Shown: positions 21,137 through 31,929, numbered from the stretch's first letter. The stretch: 64,000 nucleotides of DNA from Epiperipatus broadwayi (GCA_028023455.1 JAQFVV010000012.1:12410864-12474863); one strand, 5' to 3'. The notes: generated by a model not told the origin, from the letters alone. Made by a program: numbers and translations.

Positions 21137-22990
21137 TTTTTTTTTAAAATTTTTTATTTAAACATGAAGTGTTCTTTGTACACTGAAAGGTTTACATGGT
21201 ATTTAAAGTTACAGACCAAAAAAAAAGGAACACATTCTGCACAGTCTTGATATTCATGGTGGGTTATTCATTTTGGAAACTCAATATTTTCCCCAAGGGT
21301 CTCTGTGTATCAGCTGAGGTGCAAGGGCTGAATCTCTGACTTTAGCCTGTGTGAGTAACTTGATGTAAATCTGATTTCCAAAATGTCCAAACATTAATTT
21401 GCATCTGGTTAGCCATAAGGTAAAGGTCAAGAAGATGGGCAGTCTGATGGATGCATAGGTTCCCTGTTTGATTGTGTTTTGAATTGATAGGACATCTCTG
21501 ATGTCTAGTGAAACTTTGTTAATGATGAAGTTCCTGATAGGAGAAAAGGTGGAGCACATGTATAATAGGTGGGCTATGGTCTCATCAGCTGAATGGTAGA
21601 GCTAGCACTGGGGTCCAATCTTTGAGAAACCCCTCCTGGCCACAAGAAAGCAACTGGTTGGAAGAGAAGCCAGATTGAGCTTAAGAAGAAAGTCGATGTG
21701 TTTGGATTCAACATACTGGTGATTCAGCTTTTGGATCAAGGCTTTGTTGGAAGGCCCCAATACATTTTGAGTCGAGGCTTGATCTCGGTGTTTTAATTTG
21801 TAGCCAGTCCAGAAAGACTTTTTAGCATCAAGGGCTATTTGGATGGGATTCATGGCTATACTGACTTGATTTTCATCCATCCATTTACTTATAAGTGGAG
21901 GTGGAGTATTAGTAGGGTTGACAACCACCGGAAGATTGAGGTTTGGCAATTTTAAGCATGTCGAGCACAGAAGGGAAATGGATTTTTAAAGATAGAGGGT
22001 GGAGACAGAGTGCAGACCAAGACCATTAATCTCTTTAGGCATTTGAGCCTTGGCCATGCTAATAGACACCACCTTGCCATTCCAGAGAAGTTTGGAACAC
22101 AGAGAGTTCATTGATTTTTCAAAATGCTTAGTGGGTTTGATGATGGGAAGGTAATAGACTGTCTAGAATAAACCAGTGTATTTAATAATGTAACTTTGCC
22201 GATGAGTGATAAGGAGATCTTGGCTAGTGATGCAACTATTTTCTTTGTTTTATCCAGTATTAGGTTCTGAATCACCTTTATCATCACCAGCCTCGATAAT
22301 GCAATTAGAAAGCCCAAAAGGGGAATAGTTTTGGAGGAGAACACTGAAGGGATTCGTTGCCCTGTTCTAATGTTTCACATTGATGATTTTACAAAGTTAA
22401 TTTGGAAGTTTAATCTGCTAGCATATGTATTTATAAATTGGAGGAAGGCCGGCAGATGAGAAAGATCAGGAAGAAAGACCGAAACATTATCCACATAGGA
22501 AATGTTATGTACTGTTTGTTTTAAGCTTGGAACATAGATTCCCAGAAGCTTGGCTTTAATCTGTTTAAGCAGTGGATTCAGATTTGTTATAAAACATAGG
22601 GTGGCAACTGGAGATCCTTGTGGAATTGACAAATGTGATCTGAAACTTTCAGTTAGCTTTCCATCTAGTGAAGTGAAGATTGACCTGTTGAGGAGATTTC
22701 CTATTATGCGGATGAAGACATCTGGAACATTATAATCCTGGAGGGTTTAAAGCAGAATTGAGGGAACCACTGCATCAAAAGTGGAGGAGAAATCTAGCTG
22801 AATTACTATGAGTTTAGCTTTCCTGTGAGACCTAACATGTTCAATCAGGAGGAGAAAGCATTGTACTACATCAGTGGTTGATAATCCCTTGCGAGCAAAT
22901 TGGAAGTGGGAAGTGTGTTTAAACAGCTTTGAATGTTTCATGCAGAGCAAAACATTAATCTAAAGTATAATATTCTTCTTAAAGTATGCT
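21137..22990 (-). mobile_element. L1/Tx1-like LINE, 5'-truncated, with poly-A tail
   Basis: GC-richer block on the minus strand. Its 3' end shows AATAAAAAATTTTAAA followed by a short poly-A (poly-T at 21137-21145 on the plus strand). The 5' end is truncated within the RT near 22990. The domain order and poly-A end suit an L1/Tx1-type LINE. Compared with its AT-rich surroundings the block keeps long codable stretches, so it is moderately young. It is not closely related to the LINE at 34330-39200, judged by the sequence around the GxPQG-type motif. Confidence 0.8.
21281..22960 (-). pseudogene. LINE ORF2 remnant: reverse transcriptase plus zf-RVT finger
   Basis: Read from 22950 leftwards: VIQLDFSSTFDAVVPSIL (motif A, Asp present), MSIPQGSPVATLCFITNLNP (motif B), ISYVDNVSVFL (motif C; the usual Y-x-D-D has become YVDN, so catalysis is lost), FLQFINTYASRLNFQIN, then SLIGKVTLLNTLVYSR (the thumb/connection seen in L1-type enzymes). 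At 21560-21590 SADETIAHLLYMCS is the remnant of the zinc-binding C-terminal domain of LINE reverse transcriptases; the first Cys pair is no longer clear. Frames change at about 22740, 22360, 22100 and 21600. Confidence 0.82.
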
Positions 22991-23360
22991 ATTAATTAAC
23001 CTGATCCCAATAGGTACTGATAGCATAGAGGCTTATCAACTCAAATTATGAATAAAAGTGAGAATACAATATTGTCAGGAGTTTAATTCAACTGAACAAT
23101 AATATTTATATAAGCATCAGTGTCATAAGTATAATAATTTAATATACAATATAGTATATGTGATTTTTAATGAAGACCCATCTGCCATTATTAATTTTTT
23201 AGACATAGTTTTACTGTTCCTGTTGTAATTCAAATTTCATAACCTTTTCTTGTTTTTCTTTTTTTTTAAAGTTGTATTTCAGAAGGAATTGTGCAATTTA
23301 CTCATAGTAATTTGTACATTTTAGCTACTTTTGGTTAGAAATTCTTCATTGGGGTGTGTG

Positions 23361-23500
23361 TCATTTTTTGTTTCATCAATGATTTCAATGTTTTTATTTT
23401 TTGTTCCTTCATGATTTCAGTGTTTTTATTTTTTGTTCCATCGATGATTTCAGTATTTTTATTTTTATTTTTTGTTTCGTCTATAATTTCAGCATTTTTA
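23361..23500 (+). repeat. Minisatellite, about 4 units of 33-40 bp
   Basis: Imperfect units built from TTTTTTGTTYCATCNATGAT followed by TTCAGTRTTTTTATT, four in a row. Unit length varies through T-run changes. Non-coding. Confidence 0.8.
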
Positions 23501-25556
23501 AAAAAAAATTTTTAGCACTTGCGGGCCTTACCGGTTGTTGATGGTACTGCAGTGTCACCAGCAGCCACATGTGGCGTAAGTTACATCTACCAAGGGGGAT
23601 ATTTCTAAATATTTAATTAAAAATGCTTTAGATACCTTTAATTATTGAATCATAAGATTAAATTAATAGATCAATAAAATACATAAAATATTAAATATTA
23701 TATCTTAACTATAATTATTAATTAACTTTAAATATAAAAAAAACTGTCTTTATGGTAAAAAGAATCAACACCACATATTTATACTAAATTGTAATGATAA
23801 ATTTATTATACTATCTGTATATTCTTTTATTATACGTTTTTTTCTTATAAGAACTATTTAAACAAATCTGGAAAATATAATATATCCTTATAATTTAAAA
23901 TTAATTCAAAGTCTTTTAAAAAGTTCAAAAATACTTATTCTGGTATAAGCTTTTCAAAATATTTGAAAGGTATTGAAAGTCATTCAGTGCTTTGAGTTGT
24001 AAAATTCAAATGAATAGGTGAAACAAATTTTAATCATTATAATAGAGTAATTAATAATAAAGTTTGAGCTTGAAAATACAATCCAATAATATTGAGTTTA
24101 AAATATTCCAAAAATCACAATAAGTTGTTTTATTTTGCTAAGTATGGAATAAAATAAATAATTATTTGAATCTGCAAATAGTGAGTTAAAATTATTCCAG
24201 ATAATCACAATATAATGTTTTATTTCTTACGTGTGGAATGTACTTAACCCTTTCAAACTCTGCATTTTCTGATGTTTTTCTTTGTCTCACACATCAACAT
24301 AAAATATATGATAAAATGATTATTACTTATATGAAAACAATAAATTTGACTTCATTTGATATATATTTTTGTTTACTATTGAAATAAATTTTAAATGTTC
24401 ACATTTTGTTTTTGCAAATATTAAAAAAATGAAATCATAAACAAAACAAAGAGTTTAGACATCATTGTTTCTAGAAAGATTATTTTCAGTTTATAAAATC
24501 AATGAAATATTTCTTAATTCTTATTATTTTTAAATATCCAAATAAATAATTATTTATTTCTCTTATATCTAATTAATTATACTTTAAAAGTTTAAAATTT
24601 TTGAATATTTATTGCAAAATTGCGATAGTTTCAGACTCTTAAATAAAAATAGATTGCTGACATTGAATGTAAGCTTTAAATTGCTTCAGGCCATGCTTAG
24701 GTTCACTGCTAATATAATGTTACATTTATGAAAATAAAGTATTTCAAGTCAAAATAAATTATTAATAATTTATATTTCTTGATATCTAATAAATATAGTA
24801 TAAATTATTTTTTAAAAAATACCTAGAACCATAATAAATTCACAAATAAACAAGTTTTTGATCATTGGAACTATTTACTTTAAACAATGTCATAAAACAC
24901 CAAATGTTTTACAGCCTTGGCAACAAACAATGGCTGAACATGTCAGGGTGGGGATTATACCTATTGTAAGAGTGGGAATTTTGAATTTCCCACCTTCTAC
25001 CACAAAATTTTTCAGCAAAAATTTATTATAGTAAAATACACTATTTTACATGCATTTTAATGTATAATACTTATGAAAAAATTTACCAGAGGTGAATTGG
25101 TCAAAAGTCCTGCTAAATCGAAAGGTTAATAATCTTTTAAAGGAAGATATTAATAAATTATAACTTTTTTCTAAATATTTATGAAGATCAATCCATTAGT
25201 TAAAAAATTTATTTTAACAATAGTTAACCAATATAAAAATGTTTTTCCAGATGAAGATAAAATTCACTAGTTAAAATTTGTTTTTAACAATAATGCCAGA
25301 TTCGCATTAAATCTGTTTAATTTAAATTTACAAAAAATTTTTGTTAATATTTCTACAATTCTCAAACTTACACTTAATTACGTTTTAATTTGTAAATAAT
25401 TTTCAATAATTTTTTAAAACAAATTTGCAATGTACTGTACCTTTTTAAAATTACCAAATGCATGTAAAAGTACAGCATTTGATAAAACCTATTCTCCAAG
25501 GTCGCCATTAATGCCAGATTTGCATTAAATCGGGTAAATTGTTTTTTATTTAGCTG
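23501..25556. other. AT-rich DNA; short GC-rich island at 23515-23590
   Basis: The only compositional break is a 75-bp GC-richer patch after the minisatellite (GCGGGCCTTACCGGTTG, CAGCAGCCACATGTGGCG), which I do not recognise; it could be a SINE fragment. A small perfect hairpin (GTGGGAA/TTCCCAC) lies near 24971-24992, and a short phrase ATGCCAGATTYGCATTAAAT occurs at 25293 and 25510. No gene seen. Confidence 0.5.
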
Positions 25557-26040
25557 TTAAATTGATAAAAAATCAAGTCATATGACCTAATTTTAATAAA
25601 GCTCCTATTTACAAATGTTATATATAGAGTAAGTTAAAAACAAACTCTTATGAAGCTTCAAAAATACCCTCAACCTCAGACCGCGGTTTCTGCCTCTAGC
25701 GTCATCAGTGAGGTGCTAGGGAATAACTAGAACTAGTCCAGCATTTTATCAATGCCTAACTATTGAGAAGAAAATCTGAAACTTTCAGACAGTTAAATGT
25801 CCAAAAATCCAGCTATCTAACTCAAATAGCCGTATGGGACTGAACTAAGTTCAGATACACCATATATTAATAGCTCTAGCAATATAAAATCGCCAAAGCA
25901 TTAATAGCAAAAAACTAAAATTAAATTGATAAAAAATCAAGTCATATGACCTAATTTTAATAAAGCTCCTATTTACAAATGTTATATATAGAATAAGTTA
26001 AACTCTATATATAACATTTGTAAATAGGGGCTTTATTAAA
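25557..26040. repeat. Family HH-2 copy bounded by an 82-bp direct repeat and a palindrome
   Basis: An 82-bp sequence (25557-25638, beginning TTAAATTGATAAAAAATCA) recurs at 25921-26002 with one visible difference, 364 bp apart, like short terminal repeats. Between them, on the minus strand, are the family HH-2 landmarks (TTGAGTTAGATAGCTGG, TCAATAGTTAGGCATT, CCCTAGCACCTCA) and a hammerhead motif. The second direct repeat runs into a palindrome with 37-bp arms (25956-25992 and 26004-26040), one mismatch and an 11-base loop. The near-identity of the direct repeats and arms implies a recent rearrangement in an otherwise old repeat. Confidence 0.82.
25674..25713 (-). ncRNA. Hammerhead ribozyme motif, core intact (HH-2)
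   Basis: Minus strand, in order: stem I CCTCA, core CTGATGA, an eroded stem II region (GC...GC), core GAA, the self-complementary octamer ACCGCGGT as stem III, cleavage-site base C, and stem I return TGAGG (perfect 5-bp partner of CCTCA). Both invariant core blocks are intact and stem III has the minimal loop-free form known from Penelope-like elements, animal retrozymes and the schistosome satellite. Weak point: stem II has only about two reliable pairs, so activity as a monomer is doubtful. Confidence 0.68.
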
Positions 26041-26209
26041 TTTTGTTATTTATTTTGTTTTTTTTTTTTTTTTTTTGGTTTTTGTTTTTTTGGTTGTGTG
26101 TTTTTTTTTTGTAGATTTATAAATTTTTGGTGATTGGATTAGTTGGTTTTGGGTTTTGGGTTTTGGGGGTATTGGTTGTTTTTATGGGTTGAAAAAAAAA
26201 AAGTTATTT
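26032..26209 (+). repeat. C-free G/T-rich tract
   Basis: 178 consecutive bases contain no C on the plus strand: T-runs, GTGTG, then TTTTGGGTTTTGGG ending in five G, then A-runs. The stretch at 26144-26169 has three to four G-runs with TTTT loops and could form a weak G-quadruplex. It starts where the palindrome ends and stops shortly before the jockey-like LINE, so it could be the LINE 5' UTR, a polypyrimidine insertion, or an assembly artefact. Confidence 0.75.
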
Positions 26210-26463
26210 CGGGATATAATGTTGCAAATTAATTGGAATGATAATATTTTTAAAGAATACTTTTAGTGGGAAAAAAAAGTTTATTATTTTCTTACCGGAA
26301 AAAGACTATTTGTATTAAAAAGAATTGTAAGAATTTTGATTGGAGTCATTTAACAATTTAATATATTTAACGACATGATTGTATAAATACTTCAAACATT
26401 TGAGCTTTTTTTTTTTTACCATCATTGTCTTATATACATTGCTTAATATTTTCAAATTTATTA

Positions 26464-28830
26464 TGGCTCCTTTGCCATTCCAGCATTATGCTAATCTGGA
26501 TAAAAATGTTTGAAATGTTCTGGGCCCTTGGGTTTGAAATATCACTTAGACTGTTTTAATTCTGTTAATAATAAGGATTGAGGTGGATCTGTTTTTGTAT
26601 GTGATTATTGCGAGGTTTCTCTTAATAATGATGCTGCCTTTTCTTTTCAGTCATCTTTTTCATATTCATTAATTTTTGATTCAGATTATCCCTCTGTGAC
26701 TACTATAGCTAATCGGCTTATTCTGATAAAAATAAAATTCCAGACATTACCTTTTGTCATAGTTGTATTTCTGATGCAACCCTAAGGATTAAGTGTTCTG
26801 GTCAATGTCAAAAATATTTTCATTTATCTTGTACTAAGCTATCTAAATATGTTGCTATTATTTTTTAAACAGTTGGTAATGGCTTTTTTAAATATCTGGC
26901 TTGTAATGATATAACTTCCAGTATAAAATTCTCAGTAGTTAATAATGAACTTCTTAATGAATTGATAATGGATAATGACTCAATGAAATCATTGGCTAAT
27001 AAGATCATGGGGTTTAGATTCGAAAGACAATGAGTGTAACTTCATCAAACCTATGGTCTCTGATAGTCACATTTCAAGTACTGATTATGATATATTTACT
27101 AAAGAAAACTCAGATTTGATAATAATATCTTCTTGTGATAATACTTCAGTTCAGGTTATTAAAGAAAATTCTAATGATTATAACGAATTATGTTATATTT
27201 TTAAATTTAAATTCTAGATTATCACATAAATGGACAAAACTCTCTCCATAAAGTAGTGCCATGTGATCATGTGATGTTATAGATTATCAGATGTTGTGAA
27301 GATAGTTGCTACAAATAATGATTTTGATAATTCTGATAATGGTTCTATAACAGTAGAAAGAAGTAAAGCTGATAGTGCTGTAAATAGCTCTACTTTTACT
27401 AATGTGCAGTATGAATTGATTTATGAGGCTAACAGTAACCGTCCTTATGCAGTTAATTCTATTATTACATCCACAGGAATGTTTGGATCTTTTTCTGTTG
27501 ATTTAAACTGCATAGATAAATGCCTTAATGATATCATTTCATATCCTGAACATTTCACTTTAAAAGTTTTACAATTTTATTCTATATCACAAATTCATTT
27601 TCTGATTATTAAAATGTCTCAGCTTTGTAATAAACTATAGAATTGTTCTTCTACTTTTAGCAAAGGTATTCAATGCTCTCTTCTTTCTGTCAAATCAACT
27701 TGTTTTTCCAAAGTGGGTTCAAATAAAACCAGGATATTTTACAATAAAAACTTTCATAATACATATCATGAAAAGCATGATACTGGTAATATTAGTTTAT
27801 ATGGTAACAAGAGTTATAATAATATAAAAAGTGTTGTAAATAATTATACTAGTTCAGAGTCTCAATTATTTGTTAAGAAAGATAAAACTTGTTATGAGAT
27901 TGGAGTAAAAGGTCTAACTTCTTATATAAATCATAGGGATGTTTTACTTTGCAAAAAAACACATTAAAACAAAAAATGATTTTATGGATAAAACACAACT
28001 TTATCACAAGGCAAATTCTAATGTATCTTATAATGGTAGCCTTCTAATTCTGTTTCATCAGTATATTCTTCTAACACCTCTTCTCATTTTCAGCAATTTT
28101 CTAATAGAAAATTATCAATTAAGCAGCTTAGCAAAGAGGATAGTTTACCCCATAATTTTTCAAATAAATTTGATAATAAAAATTTTAGTAATTATTCTTC
28201 TAAATTTAGACAAAATATTTCTAAAGATAATGATGAACTTAAGTTTAAAGGTTCAATTTCTTATAGAGGTTCTAATAATAGTAACTGTTCATTATTAATT
28301 AAGTAATGACAAATGTAAATATATTAAATTTATTAAGCGCAAGCAGATTTTTATAATAATAACATGAAAGGCTAAAACTTTTAATAGATGCACTTTAAAA
28401 ATACTTAAGTGACAGCCAATCAGATGTAATAATGACTGCACATGGAACTCTCAATTCAAAAACAGAAGCCAGAAATATGAGAAAAAGATGGAACCACCTT
28501 CCTCCCTACTTAAATTTATATGTCACTTAAGCATTTTTAAAGCACATCAGTTAAAGGTTTTAGCCTTTCACATTATTATTATTAATTAAGTTATGATAAA
28601 TATTATAAATATTTGATTTCAAATATGGCAGTAGAAGTTAAATCTACTGATATAAAAATATTTTTGGAAGACAAACTTCAGGTTAAAGTCATATATATTA
28701 GCATTAATATGTTTAATTCTAATACTAGCAAGTTTTTTTTGTTTCAATTCCCTAACGTAAGCATTGGGGGGTTTTTTGAATTATTTATGGCCTTACGGTA
28801 TTGCATTAAATTTATTAATACTTTGTGATT
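26464..28830 (+). pseudogene. LINE ORF1 with two PHD-like zinc fingers, broken
   Basis: Start ATG at 26464 (MAPLPFQHYANL), then a frameshift. First finger (26500-26620): CLKCSGPLGLKYHLDCF ... VCDYC, a Cys2...His-x2-Cys...Cys2 spacing. Second finger (26748-26925): TFCHSCISDATLRIKCSGQC, FHLSC, then ACND. Next comes a long Ser/Asn-rich region (27300-28290) with no recognised domain. After the inserted short element the C-terminal part resumes (28613-28825) and includes, in a shifted frame, LWPYGIALNLL; the W-P-x-G-I motif is typical of ORF1 ends in this group. PHD fingers occur in ORF1 of some CR1/jockey-group LINEs. Several stops and frameshifts. Confidence 0.65.
28365..28570. mobile_element. 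206-bp inverted-repeat element (MITE-like) nested in the LINE
   Basis: Terminal inverted repeats of about 50 bp: ATGAAAGGCTAAAACTTTTA... (28364-28414) against its complement at 28521-28570, with four or five mismatches. The interior (28415-28520) is unique and GC-richer. Both sides carry a related sequence, CATTATTAATTAAGTAATGA (28290) and ATTATTAATTAAGTTATGAT (28575), so about 40 bp of LINE ORF1 appears duplicated around it. That is too long for an ordinary transposase target duplication and may reflect a local duplication. No coding capacity; superfamily unknown. Confidence 0.75.
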
Positions 28831-28910
28831 AATTTCTTTTGCCAACATCATCCTTTATTAACTTTTTTTTTCTCTTGATTATTATTTGTCATTTTATATT
28901 TTTTGATATT

Positions 28911-30390
28911 ATGTTTGGACTTTATTGTTTTTACATAAACATTTGTGGGATGAGAACTAAGATTGCAAAAATTAAACAATTCTTCAGTTTTGAAAATTTG
29001 GATATTGTTTTTATTTCAGAAACTTGGCTTGCCACATCTCAGATGATATTTTTATGGACAATAGGTATAAAGTACTTCAAACAGACAAATCCTCTGATGT
29101 TGCTTCCAAAGTTGGAGGCACACTCATTGCCTTTAAATGTAATTTTATACATAAGTATATTCCTATTTCATCATCATCTTATGAGGCTACATGGTGTGAA
29201 ATATGCTTCGAAAATAGTGTAAAATTTCTTTTAGGTACTATCTATATAAAGCCAACATTAACCTTTCTAGAGTTTAATGAGTTTCTTTGTATTCTGAAGA
29301 CTTTTTAATCAAATACAAATCATATATAGTTATTACTGGTGACTTTAATATTCCTGATTTATATTCAGGTAATACTATCATAGATTCAGTCTCATTTTCA
29401 CCTAAAGCATTGAGAATAATTCAGTTTTGCAATTTGTTAAATCTAAAACAATTTAATCTTTACACCAATTTCAATGATCACACATTAGATTATATTCTTA
29501 GTAATTTTCCTTTAATTAAATGTTTAATTATTATTTCTATTTCTTTTTTCATCGATTTTCATCATTGTCCCTTAGAATTTTATATTAATATTAAATTTAA
29601 TAGACTTTGTCCCTTTAAAACTATGAAAAGAAACTACAAAAAGGGAAATTATTTGGGTCTTTGTTTACAATTATCTAACTTTAACTGGAAAAAATTGTAT
29701 TCTTCATCAAATGTAGATTTCTGTATGAAGTTTTTTGAACAATCATTTAGTGAACTAATTGACAAATACATTCCTAAGAAAAAAATTTTAACTAACCATT
29801 TTCCTGTCTGGTTTTCAGTCTCTCTTAAAGAAATTATTAAAAGGAAATCATTTTACCATTGTAAATATTGAACAACTAAAAACTTAAATTATTATAATAA
29901 TTTTGTTAATTATAGAAGGTTGTCAAAGATTATATGTTATAGGGATTTTCAAAAATTTATACAAAATACTGAAAGTCATATTTCTGATAATCCTTTGCAA
30001 TTTTGGCCTCTACTCAAGGATTTAGATATTACAAAAAAAATTACAGATTAATAAATCAAATCTAGTTGCAGATGATTTTTCTCATTATTTCTCAGAGCTT
30101 TTTAAACAGTCTAAATCTTTTACTAATTTAACAGAAAATAATGATCTAATTGAAGAAAGAATAGTATTTAATTCATTTATTGAATCTGATATTATTTTTG
30201 CTATTAAGCAGCTTAAATTACATTCTAATGTGGGCCTTGACAATATTCCAGCTTTCATTTATAAATGATGTGCTGAATATATTGCTTCTCCTCTTTTGCA
30301 TATTTTTAATTGCTCTTTAGCAAATGGTACTTTTCGTACATCCCTTAAAATTGCTAAAGTTGTACCTATTTTAAGAAAGGATCTAGAGAT
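28911..30390 (+). pseudogene. LINE ORF2, endonuclease and RT N-terminal part, frameshifted
   Basis: MFGLYCFYINICGMRTKIAK opens the apurinic-type endonuclease (the N-x-x-G-[LM]-R-[ST]-K entry of jockey-group LINEs), followed by VFISETWLA (28986-29035), a frameshift, GTIYIKPTLT (about 29235), ITGDFNIPDLYSG (29333-29370), LDYILSNF (29485) and FHHCPLEF (29552; the usual S-D-H-H is F-H-H). A stop at 29871 and degraded sequence to 30390 break the connector and RT entry; around 30360-30400 one base is missing relative to the expected FKKGSRDLISDYRAIS. Inactive. Confidence 0.78.
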
Positions 30391-31407
30391 TTGATAAGTG
30401 ACTATAGGGCTATTTCAGTTCTACACCCTGTTGCTCGAATATTTGAAAGATATTTATATAATAAAATTATCTTGGATATCAATAAGGGTTTGGTACCAGA
30501 GCAGCATGGTTTTTTGCCTAATAGGTCCCTTGAAACAAATTTGCTAACGATTTTTGATCACATTTCACATTCAACTAAGAATCAGTCTAGATTGGATGTT
30601 ACTTATTTTGATATGTCCAAGGCTTTTGATAGAGTTATTCATAAAATTCTCCTTCAAAAGTTTTGTAGATTAGGTTTTTCCAAATTATTAATTAATTGGT
30701 TTAACTCTTTTCTTAAAAATAGAATGCCTTGTGTGAAGTTTAACAATAAATTGTCATTATCATATTATTGCTTCACTGGGGTGCCTCAAGGCAGTATTCT
30801 TGCACCATTATTATTTAATGTATACATTGATGACCTAAAAAATTACGTGAAATGTTATGCAGATGATTGCAAAATTTTTAGGCATATTTATTCTATTAAT
30901 GACTGTTTTTTACTTCAAAGTGATATAAATAATTTCTTGAATTGGTGTGAATATAATTATATAAATATGGATAAGTGCTCCATTGTCTCTTATTCTAGAA
31001 AATCTGAAATGTTAAGGTTTTCCTACTATATTAGTAAATCTAAAATCATAAAAAATGATCATCAAAGAGATCTAGAAATAATATTTACCAATAATGGGTC
31101 TTTTCATAACCACATTAATTTTATAGTGAATAAATTTCTTAAAATTGTAAGAGCTATTTACAGATATGAAAAAACATTTAATAAATTTACAAAAATTAAA
31201 TTTTTTATATCTTTAGTACTTCCCATCTTGGAGTATGGTTCAATTATATGGAATCCTCATAACAAGACAGATATCATAAAAATTCAGTCTGTTTTTGACA
31301 AATTTTTAAAATTAAATAGTTTAAATAATGATCACTATATTGACTTAATGCTGAGATGGAAAACAAGACATCTTAAATTTCTTCATAAATTTATTTCCAA
31401 GAATTAA
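30391..31407 (+). CDS. LINE reverse transcriptase fragment, open for 338 codons
   Basis: RNA-dependent DNA polymerase domain of the jockey-like LINE, still open. Fingers: ISDYRAISVLHPVARIFERY (residues 2-21) and QHGFLPNRSLETNL (38-51). Palm motif A FDMSKAFDRVI (73-83), motif B GVPQGSILAPLLFN (130-143) and motif C CYADDCKIF (155-163) all keep their catalytic Asp residues. The thumb/C-terminal LPILEYGSIIWNP is present (about 285). The start codon given is only the first Met after the frameshift; the real ORF begins upstream and is broken, so no complete protein can be made. After the stop at 31407 the frame continues as the last 69 codons (31409-31618). Confidence 0.85.
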   Translation: MISDYRAISVLHPVARIFERYLYNKIILDINKGLVPEQHGFLPNRSLETNLLTIFDHISHSTKNQSRLDVTYFDMSKAFDRVIHKILLQKFCRLGFSKLLINWFNSFLKNRMPCVKFNNKLSLSYYCFTGVPQGSILAPLLFNVYIDDLKNYVKCYADDCKIFRHIYSINDCFLLQSDINNFLNWCEYNYINMDKCSIVSYSRKSEMLRFSYYISKSKIIKNDHQRDLEIIFTNNGSFHNHINFIVNKFLKIVRAIYRYEKTFNKFTKIKFFISLVLPILEYGSIIWNPHNKTDIIKIQSVFDKFLKLNSLNNDHYIDLMLRWKTRHLKFLHKFISKN

Positions 31408-31408
31408 T

Positions 31409-31797
31409 TTGCTTTTTAAATTAAGTATCAAGAAACAGAGTTATAATACTCGTATACACAATATTTTTGAACTTAAAATTTGTATATGTGATATATTAAC
31501 ATTTCCCCCTTTATTTCATTTACCTAGAACTTATAACAAAGATTTTGCTAATAAAGATATTTTTAATTTAGATTTTAAACAATTCACTAAAATCATCTTA
31601 AAAAAATATTATCCTTAATTTCATTTGATATATTACCTTTTTACTTATTTGTACATTTTATTGTTTTTCTATTTTATTGTTATTTTTTTTAATGCTTATT
31701 TAGATTTGTATATAATAGTTACCTTACTGTACAATCTATAATTGGCTAAATGCTGTTGATATGTACATTAAGTAAATAAAGAATTGAATTGAATTAT
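31409..31797 (+). other. LINE ORF2 C-terminus, 3' UTR and repeat tail
   Basis: 31409-31618 continues the ORF2 C-terminal region (SYNTRIHNIFEL ... FTKIILKKYYP) after a stop that probably arose by mutation. A T-rich 3' UTR of about 160 bp follows, ending AATAAAGAATTGAATTGAAT at 31776-31795. The tandem TTGAA tail marks the 3' boundary where reverse transcription started. Confidence 0.75.
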
Positions 31798-31929
31798 TAT
31801 GTTTCAAAGACAACTTTATTTAGTAAACAAAAGTTATATTGGTAGTTATACATACACCAGACTGCACCTGATCTATGTAAAGTCTAGTGTTTGTTTTTTA
31901 TTAATTGGTTACTCTATTATTATTTTTTT

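Larger units (their letters stand above)
26390..31797 (+). mobile_element. Jockey-like (CR1/jockey group) LINE, near full length
   Basis: Two-ORF non-LTR retrotransposon. ORF1 (26464-28830) has PHD-like fingers and an LWPYGI motif near its end; ORF2 (from about 28910) has endonuclease then reverse transcriptase; a short 3' UTR follows and the element ends in GAATTGAATTGAATT at 31782-31796, a tail type common in this LINE group. The start is uncertain: the first ORF1 Met is at 26464. A 206-bp inverted-repeat element is nested at 28365-28570. ORF1 has decayed far more than the RT, which still reads through 338 codons. Confidence 0.88.

Noticed and set aside
22550-22735. Plus-strand frames in the L1/Tx1-like block
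   Set aside because: Antisense of the RT; all domain matches are on the minus strand.
26141-26170. Interstitial telomeric repeat (TTTTGGG runs)
   Set aside because: Only three imperfect repeats; animal telomeres use TTAGGG or TTAGG. Fits a low-complexity G/T tract better.
29024-29308. Separate small gene overlapping the LINE endonuclease
   Set aside because: It is the continuation of the endonuclease in another frame after a frameshift (DDIFMDNRYKV ... GTIYIKPTLT).
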